DNA of 64,000 nucleotides from AC-51 sp963749895 (GTDB lineage Bacteria; Actinomycetota; UBA4738; HRBIN12): NCBI GenBank assembly GCA_963749895.1, contig CAVVOG010000001.1, positions 558,001-622,000 of the forward strand, read 5' to 3'. Position 1 is the stretch's first letter, and each line of letters starts with the position of its first letter. The notes under the pieces are model-generated. The model saw nothing but the letters and a program-made list of their open reading frames with translations, was not told where the DNA came from and did not search any database. Of this stretch, positions 16,680 to 25,158 are shown piece after piece. The translations under genes and the position numbers were made by a program.

Positions 16680-18014
16680 ATGAACACTCGTCGTGTGGCG
16701 GCGATCGCCGCGATCCTCCTGGCCGGGGTCGTCGTCGTCGGCACGCTGGTGCGCGTCGTCGACGACCCAGGCCGTGTCCTGTTCGAGTTCGTGCTGCTCA
16801 CCGTCATGGTGGGTGCCGGGTGGTTCGCGCTCACCAGGGCGGGGGCGCGCCGGACGATCGCCGTCGTGGTTGCGGTGACGGCGGTCGTCGCGCTGCTCGT
16901 CAGCATCGTCAACGCCGATGGCTTCCTCGGTCTGTCGCTCGTGCTGCGGGTCGGGGCGCTGGTGCTCGTGGTCGCGCTCGCGAAGCACGCACTCGGGCAT
17001 ACCGTGGTCGCGCTCAAGCAGAGCGAGACCCCCGGCACCCCGGTCCCCGCCGCCGCACGCGGCGTCCTGTTCATGAACCTGAAGTCGGGCGGAGGGAAAG
17101 CCGAGCGGTTCCGCTTGGTGGACGAGTGCCGGGCGCGCGGGATCGAGCCCGTCGTGCTGGAAGCGGGGATGGACTGGCTCCAGACGGTGCGCGACAGGGC
17201 GGTGAGCGGGGAGGTCGACGTGCTCGGCATGGCCGGCGGGGACGGCTCGCAGGCGATGGTCGGCACCGTCGCGGCCGAGTTCGGGCTGCCCATGGTCGTC
17301 GTTCCGGCAGGCACCCGGAACCACCTGGCCCTGGACCTCGGTCTGGACCGCGACGACGTCGTCGGGGCGCTCGACGCCTACGGCGAGGCCGTGGAACGCA
17401 CGATGGATCTTGCCGACGTGAACGGGCACGTGTTCGTGAACAACGTGTCGCTCGGGCTGTACGCGGCGATCGTGCGCTCTCCCGCCTACCGGGACGCGAA
17501 GGCGGACACGACCCTGGCCACGCTGCCGCAGGTGCTCGGACCGCAGACCGAGCCGTTCGACCTGCGGTTCACCCGCCCCGATGGGCACGAGCAACGGGGC
17601 GCGCACGTGATCCAGATCTCCAACAACCCCTATGGCGCCACGGCCGGTGGGATGGGCAGCCGCCCCCGGCTCGATACGCACACGCTCGGCGTCGTCGCGC
17701 TCGTGCTCGGCAAGGCGGGGGGCGCGGCCGCGTTCCTCGCGGCGCTCGCGACCGGTCACCCGGAGCGCTTCGGCGGGCTGACGTCCTGGGCGACACCGAC
17801 GTTCGAGGTCACCTCCGACGCACCGATCGAGATCGGGCTCGACGGCGAGACCCAGGTGATGGACCCACCCTTGCGCTTCTCGATCCGCCCTGCCCCCGTC
17901 CGGGTGCGGCTCCCCCGGCATGCGATCGGGTACTCGCCCGCTGCACGATCGCTGGGTTGGCGTGAGGCGTCGCGCCGGGTGTGGCGGGTCGCGCTGGGGC
18001 GGCCAGAGGCCTAG
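16680..18014 (+). CDS. Diacylglycerol kinase catalytic-domain protein with N-terminal TM helices
   Basis: 444 residues. Four hydrophobic helices occupy residues 1-105; the rest is a DAGK/YegS-type lipid kinase domain: nucleotide loop LFMNLKSGGGKAERF, the phosphate-binding GGDGSQAM (usual GGDGT), VVPAGTRNHLALDLGL, and VNNVSLGLYAAIV. Family members phosphorylate diacylglycerol, sphingosine-like or other lipid alcohols with ATP. The membrane-anchored N-terminus would place the active site at the inner membrane face. AAGGAG lies before the ATG. The lipid substrate is unknown. Confidence 0.87.
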   Translation: MNTRRVAAIAAILLAGVVVVGTLVRVVDDPGRVLFEFVLLTVMVGAGWFALTRAGARRTIAVVVAVTAVVALLVSIVNADGFLGLSLVLRVGALVLVVALAKHALGHTVVALKQSETPGTPVPAAARGVLFMNLKSGGGKAERFRLVDECRARGIEPVVLEAGMDWLQTVRDRAVSGEVDVLGMAGGDGSQAMVGTVAAEFGLPMVVVPAGTRNHLALDLGLDRDDVVGALDAYGEAVERTMDLADVNGHVFVNNVSLGLYAAIVRSPAYRDAKADTTLATLPQVLGPQTEPFDLRFTRPDGHEQRGAHVIQISNNPYGATAGGMGSRPRLDTHTLGVVALVLGKAGGAAAFLAALATGHPERFGGLTSWATPTFEVTSDAPIEIGLDGETQVMDPPLRFSIRPAPVRVRLPRHAIGYSPAARSLGWREASRRVWRVALGRPEA

Positions 18015-18079
18015 GCGACGGCCGCCCCCCCGTGCGGGGGTCGGTCAGGGTCCCGCTAGGGAGCCTCTTCGACCGCCCA

Positions 18080-18113
18080 CAGGGACCCCGCGGCCGATGC
18101 CGCGGGGTCCCTG
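18080..18113 (+). terminator. Perfect 15-bp hairpin terminator
   Basis: CAGGGACCCCGCGGC (18080-18094) pairs exactly with 18099-18113 around a CGAT loop. A second smaller CCCCC/GGGGG hairpin precedes it near 18029. Both follow the lipid kinase gene. Confidence 0.75.
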
Positions 18114-18218
18114 CACGTCGATGCCGGGCAGCGAGACCGTGCGGGTGACGCTGGCAAAGTCCCCGACCGCTGCCCGACCTCCTAGGCTGGTGGCTCGAGC
18201 GGACGCGGGAGGTGCGAG

Positions 18219-18746
18219 GTGGCGGGTCGGTTGAACGGCAAGCGGGTCGTGGTCCTGGTCGCGGAGGGCTTCGAGGACCTCGAGTTCTGGGTCACCGTGA
18301 TGCGGTTGCGCGAGGAAGGCGCCGACGTCACGGTCGCGGGTCTCACGACCGACACGGTGCGCGGCAAGAACGCCCTGGAGGCCGCCGCGGACGTGACGGT
18401 CGAGCAGATCGCGGACGAGCCGTTCGACGCGGTGGTCGTGCCCGGGGGGTGGGCGCCGGACAAGCTGCGGCGTTCGCAGGTGGTCAAGGACCTGGTGCGA
18501 CGCGCCGACCAACGCGGCGCGATCGTCGCGATGATCTGCCACGGCGGCTGGGTGGGCGCGTCGGCGGGGATCGTCGCCGGGCACCGTGCGACCGGCTCGG
18601 TCGGGATCATGGACGACCTCGTCCACGCAGGCGCGACGTGGGTGGACGAGCCCGCGCTGCGCGACGGGAACCTCGTGTGGGGCCGCGTCGTCGAGGACAT
18701 CCCCGCGTGGTGCGCGGTCCTGGTCGACGCGATCGAGGCCGGCTGA
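18219..18746 (+). CDS. DJ-1/PfpI family protein
   Basis: 175 residues; GTG start after GGGAGGTGCGA. Flavodoxin-like fold of the PfpI branch: KRVVVLVAEGFEDLEFW, FDAVVVPGGWAPDKLR, and the nucleophile elbow AMICHGGWVGAS with the conserved Cys-His. Family members are described as glyoxalase III/deglycase-type or stress proteins, and the enzymatic activity cannot be chosen from sequence. Single gene, directly upstream of tRNA-Arg. Confidence 0.9.
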   Translation: MAGRLNGKRVVVLVAEGFEDLEFWVTVMRLREEGADVTVAGLTTDTVRGKNALEAAADVTVEQIADEPFDAVVVPGGWAPDKLRRSQVVKDLVRRADQRGAIVAMICHGGWVGASAGIVAGHRATGSVGIMDDLVHAGATWVDEPALRDGNLVWGRVVEDIPAWCAVLVDAIEAG

Positions 18747-18779
18747 GGCTCAGCCTCGACGCGGTACCATGGTCACCCC

Positions 18780-18855
18780 GCGCCGGTAGCTCAATGGATA
18801 GAGCATCTGACTACGGATCAGAAGGTTGGGGGTTCGACTCCCTCCCGGCGCGCCA
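18780..18855 (+). tRNA. tRNA-Arg(ACG)
   Basis: 76-nt cloverleaf. Acceptor stem GCGCCGG pairs with CCGGCGC, the D arm is GCTC/GAGC, the anticodon stem TCTGA/TCAGA holds loop CTACGGA with anticodon ACG, and the T loop is TTCGACT. The 3' CCA is encoded. A TACCAT box lies 9 nt upstream. Confidence 0.97.
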
Positions 18856-18865
18856 GACCCGCTGA

Positions 18866-19912
18866 TCAGTCCACCGGCAGGTCCCGCGAGGGCTTCTCCC
18901 ACAGGTTCACCCCGCAATCGACCGCGTGCACGTCGATCGCGGCGAGCTCCTCGTCGCTGAAGTCGATCCGATCCACGGCTTCCACGCAATCGACGATCTG
19001 CTCCGGCCGGCTCGCGCCGATCAGCGCCGAGGTGACCCGCGGATCGCGAAGCACCCAGGCGATCGCCATCTGCGCCAGGGTCTGGCCGCGCGCCTGGGCG
19101 ATCTCGTTCAGCGCGCGAACCCGCGCCAGGTTCTCGTCGCTCAGGTGATCTGGCGAAAGCGAGTCGCCGCCCGGGCGGTTGATCCGCGCGTCGTCGGGGA
19201 CGCCGGCGAGGTACTTGCCCGTCAACAGACCCTGCGCCAGGGGCGTGAACGCGATGCACCCCACCCCTGCGTCGCCCAGCGTGTCGAGCAGTTCCTCCTC
19301 GACCCAGCGGTTGAGCATGTTGTACGAGGGCTGGTGGATCAGCAACGGCACGCCCATCTCCCGCAGCAGCGTCGCGGCCTCCCGCGTCATGCCGGCCGAG
19401 TACGAGGAGATCCCCGCGTATAGCGCCTTGCCTTGGTGGACCGCAGATGCCAGCGCGCCCATCGTCTCCTCGAGCGGCGTGTACGGATCGAAGCGGTGCG
19501 AGTAGAAGATGTCGACGTAGTCGAGCCCCATCCGCCCGAGGCTCTGATCGAGGCTCGCGAGCAGATACTTCCGTGACCCGCCGCCCTGTCCGTACGGGCC
19601 CGGCCACATGTCCCACCCGGCCTTGGTGCTGATCACGAGCTCGTCCCGGTACGGGCGGAAGTCCTCGCGCAGCAGCCGACCGAAGTTGGCCTCGGCGCTC
19701 CCGTAGGGGGGCCCGTAGTTGTTCGCCAGGTCGAAGTGCGTGACGCCCAGATCGAAGGCGGTCCGGAGCATCGCGCGCTGGGTCTCGAGCGGCGTGGTCC
19801 CTCCGAAGTTGTGCCACAACCCGAGCGAGATCAGCGGGAGCTGCAGGCCGCTGCGCCCGGTGAACCGGTACGTCATACGCTCGTAGCGATCGTCGGCCGC
19901 GTCGTACGTCAC
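18866..19912 (-). CDS. Aldo/keto reductase (YghZ-like)
   Basis: 348 residues. (beta/alpha)8 reductase with FDLANNYGPPYGSAEANFG (catalytic Tyr region), KAGWDMWPGPYG, IFYSHRFDP (active-site His), LLIHQPSYNMLNR and C-terminal ALIGASRPEQI (NADPH phosphate binding). The best match is the YghZ/Kv-beta-like AKR14 branch, which reduces L-glyceraldehyde 3-phosphate or methylglyoxal. AGGAGGGA five bases before the GTG supports this start. It ends 10 bases after tRNA-Arg on the opposite strand and is divergent from the MFS gene. Confidence 0.9.
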   Translation of the reverse strand: MTYDAADDRYERMTYRFTGRSGLQLPLISLGLWHNFGGTTPLETQRAMLRTAFDLGVTHFDLANNYGPPYGSAEANFGRLLREDFRPYRDELVISTKAGWDMWPGPYGQGGGSRKYLLASLDQSLGRMGLDYVDIFYSHRFDPYTPLEETMGALASAVHQGKALYAGISSYSAGMTREAATLLREMGVPLLIHQPSYNMLNRWVEEELLDTLGDAGVGCIAFTPLAQGLLTGKYLAGVPDDARINRPGGDSLSPDHLSDENLARVRALNEIAQARGQTLAQMAIAWVLRDPRVTSALIGASRPEQIVDCVEAVDRIDFSDEELAAIDVHAVDCGVNLWEKPSRDLPVD

Positions 19913-19963
19913 GGTGATCCCTCCTGCACGTCCTGGACGTCCGTCAGCATGGCAGGGCGGAAG

Positions 19964-19969
19964 TATCGT
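19964..19969 (+). promoter_or_regulatory. -10 box of leaderless MFS gene
   Basis: TATCGT lies 7 nt before the GTG at 19977. Confidence 0.45.
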
Positions 19970-19976
19970 GGCCCGC

Positions 19977-21260
19977 GTGTCGACGTCGGAGCGTTGGTCG
20001 GACCGCCTCGGGGTCCTGCGGCCGTTGCGGGTTCGCGACTTCCGGCTCCTGTACATCGGGCTCACCGTCTCGCTGATCGGCGACGGGATGTACGCCGTCG
20101 CGATGGCCTGGCAGGTCTACGAGGACCTCGACGCGTCGCCGGCGGCGTTCGCCGCGGTGGGCGCCGCGTGGACGATCCCGCAGGTGCTGTTCCTGCTGAT
20201 CGCCGGCGCGATGTCGGACCGGGTCGACCGACGCAAGATGATGATCGCGGGTGACCTCCTGCGGCTGGTCGCGATCTCGACGATCGGGATCTTGTCGCTG
20301 ATGGACCGGCTCACGGTCCCGATGCTGGTCGCACTGGTCCTCCCGTACGGCGCCGGGGCGGCACTGTTCGGTCCCGCGTACCACGCGATCGTGCCGATGA
20401 TCGTGCCCGAGGACCTCCTGGTGGAGGCGAACTCGGTCCGACAGGTGATCCGACCGGTGGCGCTCACGATCATCGGGCCGCTCCTGGGCGGCCTGATGCT
20501 GGGGTTCGGCACCGGCTGGGCGTTCATGGTCGACGCCGCCACCTTCGCGGTGTCGGCGGTCGCCGTCTGGATGATCCGAACCCGACGGGAGCCCTCGGAA
20601 GCGACGACCCACGCGAGGATCTGGGACGACATCCGCGTCGGGATGCGGTTCGTCCGAAGCGAGCGTTGGCTCCTGATCGGGCTCCTCGTCGGGACGGTGA
20701 GCTTGCTCTGCGTGTGGGGGCCGTGGGAGACGCTCGTCCCGTTCGTGGTGAACGAGGAGTTGAACGGCAGCGGGTCCGACCTCGCGCTGATCTTCGCGGC
20801 GGGAGGGTTCGGCTCGATCGCCGTGGGCATCTTGATGGCGCAGCACGGCGGGCTCCCGCGCCGTCCGGCGACGGTGATGTACGTCGGCTGGGCGATCGGG
20901 ATGGGGATGACGGCCGGCTTCGGGATGATCACTGCCGTGTGGCAGGGGATGGCGGTCGCGTTCGTCGCGGAGGCGGCGATCTCCGTGCTCGGCATCATCT
21001 GGTTCACGCTGCTCCAGCGGCTCGTGCCCGGTGAGCTGCTGGGCCGGGTCTCGTCGCTCGACTGGATGATCTCGATCGCCGGCGCCCCCCTCTCGTTCCT
21101 GATCGTGGGGCCGGCGGCCGGATGGCTGGGCGCCGATGCCGTGCTGATCGCGGCGGGCGTGCTCGGAGCCGCGTCGACCCTGATCTTCATGTTCGTGCCG
21201 GGAGCCCGTGACCCCGATCACGACCCTCGCCTGATCGAGGTTCCCGCGGGGTCGCCGTAG
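19977..21260 (+). CDS. MFS transporter (EntS/MFS_3-like)
   Basis: 427 residues, 12 predicted helices. N-terminus LRVRDFRLLYIGLTVSLIGDGMYAVAMAWQVY and the motif A-like loop GAMSDRVDRRKMMIAGD fit the EntS/MFS_3 exporters. FGPAYHAIVPMIVPEDLLVEANSV is a hallmark of that group. Substrate unknown. The start was set by the leaderless promoter; GTG at 19968 is the alternative. The aldo/keto reductase gene follows after 11 bases. Confidence 0.9.
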   Translation: MSTSERWSDRLGVLRPLRVRDFRLLYIGLTVSLIGDGMYAVAMAWQVYEDLDASPAAFAAVGAAWTIPQVLFLLIAGAMSDRVDRRKMMIAGDLLRLVAISTIGILSLMDRLTVPMLVALVLPYGAGAALFGPAYHAIVPMIVPEDLLVEANSVRQVIRPVALTIIGPLLGGLMLGFGTGWAFMVDAATFAVSAVAVWMIRTRREPSEATTHARIWDDIRVGMRFVRSERWLLIGLLVGTVSLLCVWGPWETLVPFVVNEELNGSGSDLALIFAAGGFGSIAVGILMAQHGGLPRRPATVMYVGWAIGMGMTAGFGMITAVWQGMAVAFVAEAAISVLGIIWFTLLQRLVPGELLGRVSSLDWMISIAGAPLSFLIVGPAAGWLGADAVLIAAGVLGAASTLIFMFVPGARDPDHDPRLIEVPAGSP

Positions 21261-21263
21261 ACT
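21258..21263 (+). promoter_or_regulatory. -10 box of leaderless aldo/keto reductase gene
   Basis: TAGACT lies 8 nt before the ATG at 21272 and overlaps the stop codon of the MFS gene. Confidence 0.45.
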
Positions 21264-21271
21264 CGCTTCCC

Positions 21272-22243
21272 ATGGAGTACACGCATCTCGGTGATCTCGG
21301 TCTGGTGGTCAGCCGCCTGGTCCTGGGGACGATGAACTTCGGCCCGCACACCCCCGAGGCCGACTCCCACACGATCATGGACACCGCCGTGGCCTACGGC
21401 ATCAACCTGTTCGACACGGCGAACGTCTTCGGGCGTCACCTCGGCGCTGGCGCGACCGAGGACATCATCGGGCGCTGGTTCGACAAGGGCAGCGGACGCC
21501 GCGACAAGGTCGTCCTGGCGACGAAGGTGTACGGCGCGATGGGCGACTGGCCGAACGAGTCGCACCTGTCGAAGCTCTCGATCATCCGCCAGTGCGAGGA
21601 GTCCTTGCGCCGGCTGCGGACCGACCGGATCGACCTGTACCAGATGCACCACATCGACCGCGAGGCGTCGTGGGACGAGATCTGGGAGGCGATGGAGCAG
21701 CTGAAGCGTCAAGGGAAGATCCTGTACGTCGGCTCGTCGAACTTCGCCGGCTGGCACATCGCACGGGCGAACGACTTCGCGGCATGGCGGCATTCGCTCG
21801 GGCTCGCCTCGGAGCAGTCGGTCTACAACCTGCGCGAGCGGACGATCGAGCTCGAGGTGATCCCCGCGGTCGTCGAGTACGGGATGGGGCTGATCCCGTA
21901 CAGCCCGCTCGGCGGGGGGGTGTTGGCCGGGGCCCTCGGCAAGGTCGCCGAAGGTCGCCGCGCGCAGGACTATCTGATCGGGGGTATCGAGGGGCACCAG
22001 GCCCAGCTGGAGCGGTGGGAGGCGCTGTGCCGGGAACTTGGGGAGCGGCCGGCCGACGTCGCGCTCGCCTGGCTGCTGCACCAGCCCGCGGTGACCGCCC
22101 CGATCATCGGTCCCCGGACCGAGGAGCAGCTGCTCGGGTCGCTCCGCGCCCTCGAGATCCGGCTCGAGGACCAGGTGCTCCACCGCCTGAACGAGATCTT
22201 CCCCGGGCCGGGCGGCCCGGCGCCCGAGGCCTACGCCTGGTAG
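21272..22243 (+). CDS. Aldo/keto reductase
   Basis: 323 residues. The catalytic tetrad positions fit: FDTAN (Asp), the Tyr position in NVFGRHLG is replaced by Phe, ATKVYG (Lys) and LYQMHHID (His). SEQSVYNLRERTIE and the C-terminal IIGPRTEEQLLGSLRALE complete the fold. The Phe in place of the usual Tyr (VYG/TYG) is worth noting, since it would lower normal carbonyl reduction. NAD(P)H-dependent, cytoplasmic. Unrelated in close sequence to the reductase at 18866. Confidence 0.88.
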   Translation: MEYTHLGDLGLVVSRLVLGTMNFGPHTPEADSHTIMDTAVAYGINLFDTANVFGRHLGAGATEDIIGRWFDKGSGRRDKVVLATKVYGAMGDWPNESHLSKLSIIRQCEESLRRLRTDRIDLYQMHHIDREASWDEIWEAMEQLKRQGKILYVGSSNFAGWHIARANDFAAWRHSLGLASEQSVYNLRERTIELEVIPAVVEYGMGLIPYSPLGGGVLAGALGKVAEGRRAQDYLIGGIEGHQAQLERWEALCRELGERPADVALAWLLHQPAVTAPIIGPRTEEQLLGSLRALEIRLEDQVLHRLNEIFPGPGGPAPEAYAW

Positions 22244-22252
22244 GGCGCGGGC

Positions 22253-23062
22253 TCAGGCGGGCGTGACGCCCATCGCGCGCTCGATCTCGCGCGCAGCCTC
22301 CACCACCGCCGGCGCGTAGCGCTTCGCGCGCAGGGCTCCCACGCGGCTCGCCGGTCCTGACACGGACACGGCCGCGGACAGGAACCCGCCGGGTCCGAAC
22401 ACCGGGGCGCTCACCGAGGCGACCCCCTCCTCGCGTTCGCCGACGCTGTCGGCCCATCCCCGCTGGCGGGTCGTGACGAGCTGCCGGGCGAGGCGGTCGT
22501 CGACCTCGAGCCCGGCGGTCGAGCCCCACGCCAGGAAGACCTTGCCAGCCGATCCCGCCGTCAGGGACAGCGACGCGCCGATGTCGACGATCGTGCGGAG
22601 CTCGCGGTCTGATTCGACCGCGTCGACGCACACGCGGTGGGCGCCGTCGCGCACGTAGAGCTGAGCGCTCTCGCCGGTCGTCGCGGCCAGCCGTTCCAAG
22701 GACGGGCGTGCGAGGTCGCGCAGCGGGAGGTCGCGCATCGCGGTGGCGGCCAGGCCGAGCAATCGGGGCCCGAGGGCGTAGCCGAGCCCTCCCACCTGGA
22801 ACACGAAGCCGCGGTCCTCGAGCGCGCGCAGGATCCGATGGGCGGTCGATCGGGTCAGCCCGGTCGCTGCGACGATCGCGGTGAACGTGCGCGCCCCTCC
22901 CTCGATCGCGTCGAGGATCGCGACGGACCGGTCGAGCACGCCGACGCCGCTCTCGCGCGGCAGGTCTCGGTGCTCGGTCGCCTCGCCCGGGTGGCGGCGC
23001 TGGACGCGTCCTCGATCGCGGACGTGGAGCGCCTCCCGGGTCCGTTCCTGGTCGTGCGTCAC
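22253..23062 (-). CDS. IclR-family regulator (NdgR/LtbR-like)
   Basis: 269 residues. A winged helix GVGVLDRSVAILDAIEGG, ATGLTRSTAHRILRALEDRGFV is followed by an IclR effector domain (LYVRDGAHRVCVDAVES, LTAGSAGKVFLAW, REEGVASVSAPVFGPGG). The GVGVLD start of the domain and divergent position next to leuCD match NdgR of Streptomyces and LtbR of Corynebacterium, which control leuCD. GGAGGAG precedes the GTG at 23062, although the first 41 residues are unlike the family and a GTG at 22939 would give a typical length. Predicted operators lie at 23107-23143. Confidence 0.88.
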   Translation of the reverse strand: MTHDQERTREALHVRDRGRVQRRHPGEATEHRDLPRESGVGVLDRSVAILDAIEGGARTFTAIVAATGLTRSTAHRILRALEDRGFVFQVGGLGYALGPRLLGLAATAMRDLPLRDLARPSLERLAATTGESAQLYVRDGAHRVCVDAVESDRELRTIVDIGASLSLTAGSAGKVFLAWGSTAGLEVDDRLARQLVTTRQRGWADSVGEREEGVASVSAPVFGPGGFLSAAVSVSGPASRVGALRAKRYAPAVVEAAREIERAMGVTPA

Positions 23063-23106
23063 CCGCTCCTCCGTTCCTCGCAGGGCCCTCGCCTGCTACG
23101 ATGCCG

Positions 23107-23143
23107 GTTCCAGGTTTCGGAACTGAGTTCCACTATATGGAAC
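23107..23143. promoter_or_regulatory. Tandem palindromic operators between iclR gene and leuC
   Basis: Two copies of GTTCC-N7-GGAAC, at 23107-23123 and 23127-23143, have centres 20 bp apart, two helical turns. The second contains CCACTATATGG, whose reverse complement CATATAGTGG resembles the LtbR operator as I recall it. The site is 42-78 bases before leuC and suits repression of leuCD by the divergent IclR protein. Confidence 0.7.
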
Positions 23144-23184
23144 ACCCGATACGAGGGTCAACCGGGCACGAGGAGCGCAAGGAC

Positions 23185-24567
23185 ATGACGATCACCCCCA
23201 GGACGCTCGCCGAGAAGATCTGGGACCAGCACCTGGTCCGGCAGGCCGACGGTGAACCCGACCTCCTCTACGTCGACCTGCACCTGGTCCACGAGGTCAC
23301 GAGCCCCCAGGCGTTCGACGGCCTCCGGCTCCACGGTCGCAGCGTCCGCCGGCCCGAGCTGACGGTCGCGACGATGGACCACAACGTCCCGACGACGACC
23401 GGCCCCGTCACCGACGAGGTCTCGAAGCGACAGATGGACGCCCTCCAGCGCAACGCCGACGAGTTCGGCATCACGCTGTACCCCTGGGGCTCAGCCGGCC
23501 AGGGCATCGTCCACGTGATCGGCCCCGAGATGGGCTACACCCAGCCGGGCACGACGATCGTCTGCGGCGACTCGCACACCTCGACGCACGGCGCGTTCGG
23601 GGCGCTCGCGTTCGGGATCGGGACCTCCGAGGTCGAGCACGTCCTCGCGACCCAGACCCTGCCCCAGTCGAAGCCGAAGCAGATGGCCGTCACGGTCGAG
23701 GGCGACCTCCCGCCGAACTGCAGCGCGAAGGACATCATCCTCGCGATCATCAACCGCATCGGGACCGGCGGTGGGGTCGGCCACGTGATCGAGTACCGCG
23801 GTGACGCGATCCGCGCCCTGTCGATGGAGGGCCGGATGACGATCTGCAACATGTCGATCGAAGGCGGTGCCCGCGCAGGTCTGGTCGCGCCCGACGACAC
23901 CACCTTCGCCTACGTCGAGGGTCGCCCCTTCGCGCCGAAGGGCGCCGACTGGGATGCCGCCCTGGACCACTGGCGGTCGCTCCCGACCGACGACGGCGCC
24001 GCGTTCGATACCGAGGTCGTCGTGGACGCGACGACGCTCGAGCCCTACGTCTCATGGGGCACGAACCCGGCCCAGTCCACGACGATCGACGGTGTCGTGC
24101 CCGATCCCGGCGACAGCGATTCCGCCCTGCGGGCGCTCCGCTACATGGACCTCGAGCCGGGCACGAAGATCCGCGACATCCGTCCCGACACGATCTTCAT
24201 CGGCTCGTGCACGAACTCGCGGATCGAGGACCTGCGGATCGCGGCGGACGTCGTGCGCGGCCGCAAGGTGAAGGACGGGCTCCGGGCGCTCGTCGTGCCC
24301 GGCAGCGTCGCCGTGAAGATCCAGGCCGAGCAGGAGGGGCTGCACGAGGTCTTCACCGAGGCCGGGTTCGACTGGCGCGGCGCCGGCTGCTCGATGTGCC
24401 TCGGGATGAACCCCGACATCCTGCAGCCCGGCGATCGCAGCGCCTCGACCAGCAACCGCAACTTCGAGGGCCGGCAGGGCAAGGGCGGCCGGACGCACCT
24501 GGTCAGTCCTCGCGTCGCGGCGGCCACCGCGATCGCCGGCCACTTCACGACCCCGGAGGACCTGTAG
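23185..24567 (+). CDS. leuC: 3-isopropylmalate dehydratase large subunit
   Basis: 460 residues. LeuC isomerises 2- to 3-isopropylmalate in leucine synthesis with LeuD. The aconitase-type [4Fe-4S] ligands are in GSCTNSR and GCSMCLGMN; VCGDSHTSTHGAFGALAFGIGTSEVEHVLATQ, split here by context, marks the substrate and cluster region (VCGDSHTSTHGAFG and SEVEHVLATQ are the key parts). Full bacterial length. The ATG follows AGGAGCGCAAGG. leuD starts two bases after the stop. Regulation is probably through the IclR-type protein encoded divergently. Confidence 0.97.
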   Translation: MTITPRTLAEKIWDQHLVRQADGEPDLLYVDLHLVHEVTSPQAFDGLRLHGRSVRRPELTVATMDHNVPTTTGPVTDEVSKRQMDALQRNADEFGITLYPWGSAGQGIVHVIGPEMGYTQPGTTIVCGDSHTSTHGAFGALAFGIGTSEVEHVLATQTLPQSKPKQMAVTVEGDLPPNCSAKDIILAIINRIGTGGGVGHVIEYRGDAIRALSMEGRMTICNMSIEGGARAGLVAPDDTTFAYVEGRPFAPKGADWDAALDHWRSLPTDDGAAFDTEVVVDATTLEPYVSWGTNPAQSTTIDGVVPDPGDSDSALRALRYMDLEPGTKIRDIRPDTIFIGSCTNSRIEDLRIAADVVRGRKVKDGLRALVVPGSVAVKIQAEQEGLHEVFTEAGFDWRGAGCSMCLGMNPDILQPGDRSASTSNRNFEGRQGKGGRTHLVSPRVAAATAIAGHFTTPEDL

Positions 24568-24569
24568 CC

Positions 24570-25158
24570 ATGGAGCCCGTCACGCGCATCGAGGGCACGG
24601 CGGTCCCGCTGGACCGCGCCGACGTCGACACCGACCAGATCATCCCCGCGCAGTACCTGAAGCGGATCGAGCGGGCCGGCTTCGGGCCGTTCCTGTTCGA
24701 CGAGTGGCGCAAGGACCCGGACTTCGTCCTGAACGACCACCGGTACGCGGGCGCGTCGATCCTGATCGCGGGCGCGAACTTCGGCATCGGGCTCGAGCCG
24801 CGAGCACGCGCCGTGGGCGCTCGAGGACTACGGCTTCCGCGCCGTCATCGCGCCGAGCTTCGCCGACATCTTCCGGAACAACTCGCTGAAGATCGGGCTG
24901 CTCCCGGTCGAGCTCCGCGACGAGTCGGTCCGGGCGCTGATGGACGCCGTGCTCGACGACCCGACGACGCGCATCGAGATCGACCTCGACGCGCTCACGG
25001 TCCGTGCGCCCGGGATCGACGAGGTCTTCGACATGGAGCCGTTCACCCGCTGGCGGCTGATGGAGGGGCTCGACGACATCGGGCTCACCCTGCGGCACAC
25101 CGAGGCGATCGACGCCTTCGAGGCCGCCCGCCCGGCCTGGCTCCCGAGTTCCGGCTAG
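24570..25158 (+). pseudogene. leuD: 3-isopropylmalate dehydratase small subunit, frameshifted
   Basis: The first 74 codons read as LeuD (VDTDQIIPAQYLKRIER, GPFLFDEWR, GANFGIG). After GGG at 24789-24791 an extra C (24792) shifts the frame; one base later the true continuation SSREHAPWALEDYGFRAVIA is read to the stop at 25156. Removing the base restores a normal 195-residue protein. As written, translation runs into unrelated sequence, so leucine synthesis would be lost. An assembly error is likely. The usual Cys of NFGCGSSREH is Ile here. The gene ends overlapping the convergent gene by four bases. Confidence 0.9.
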
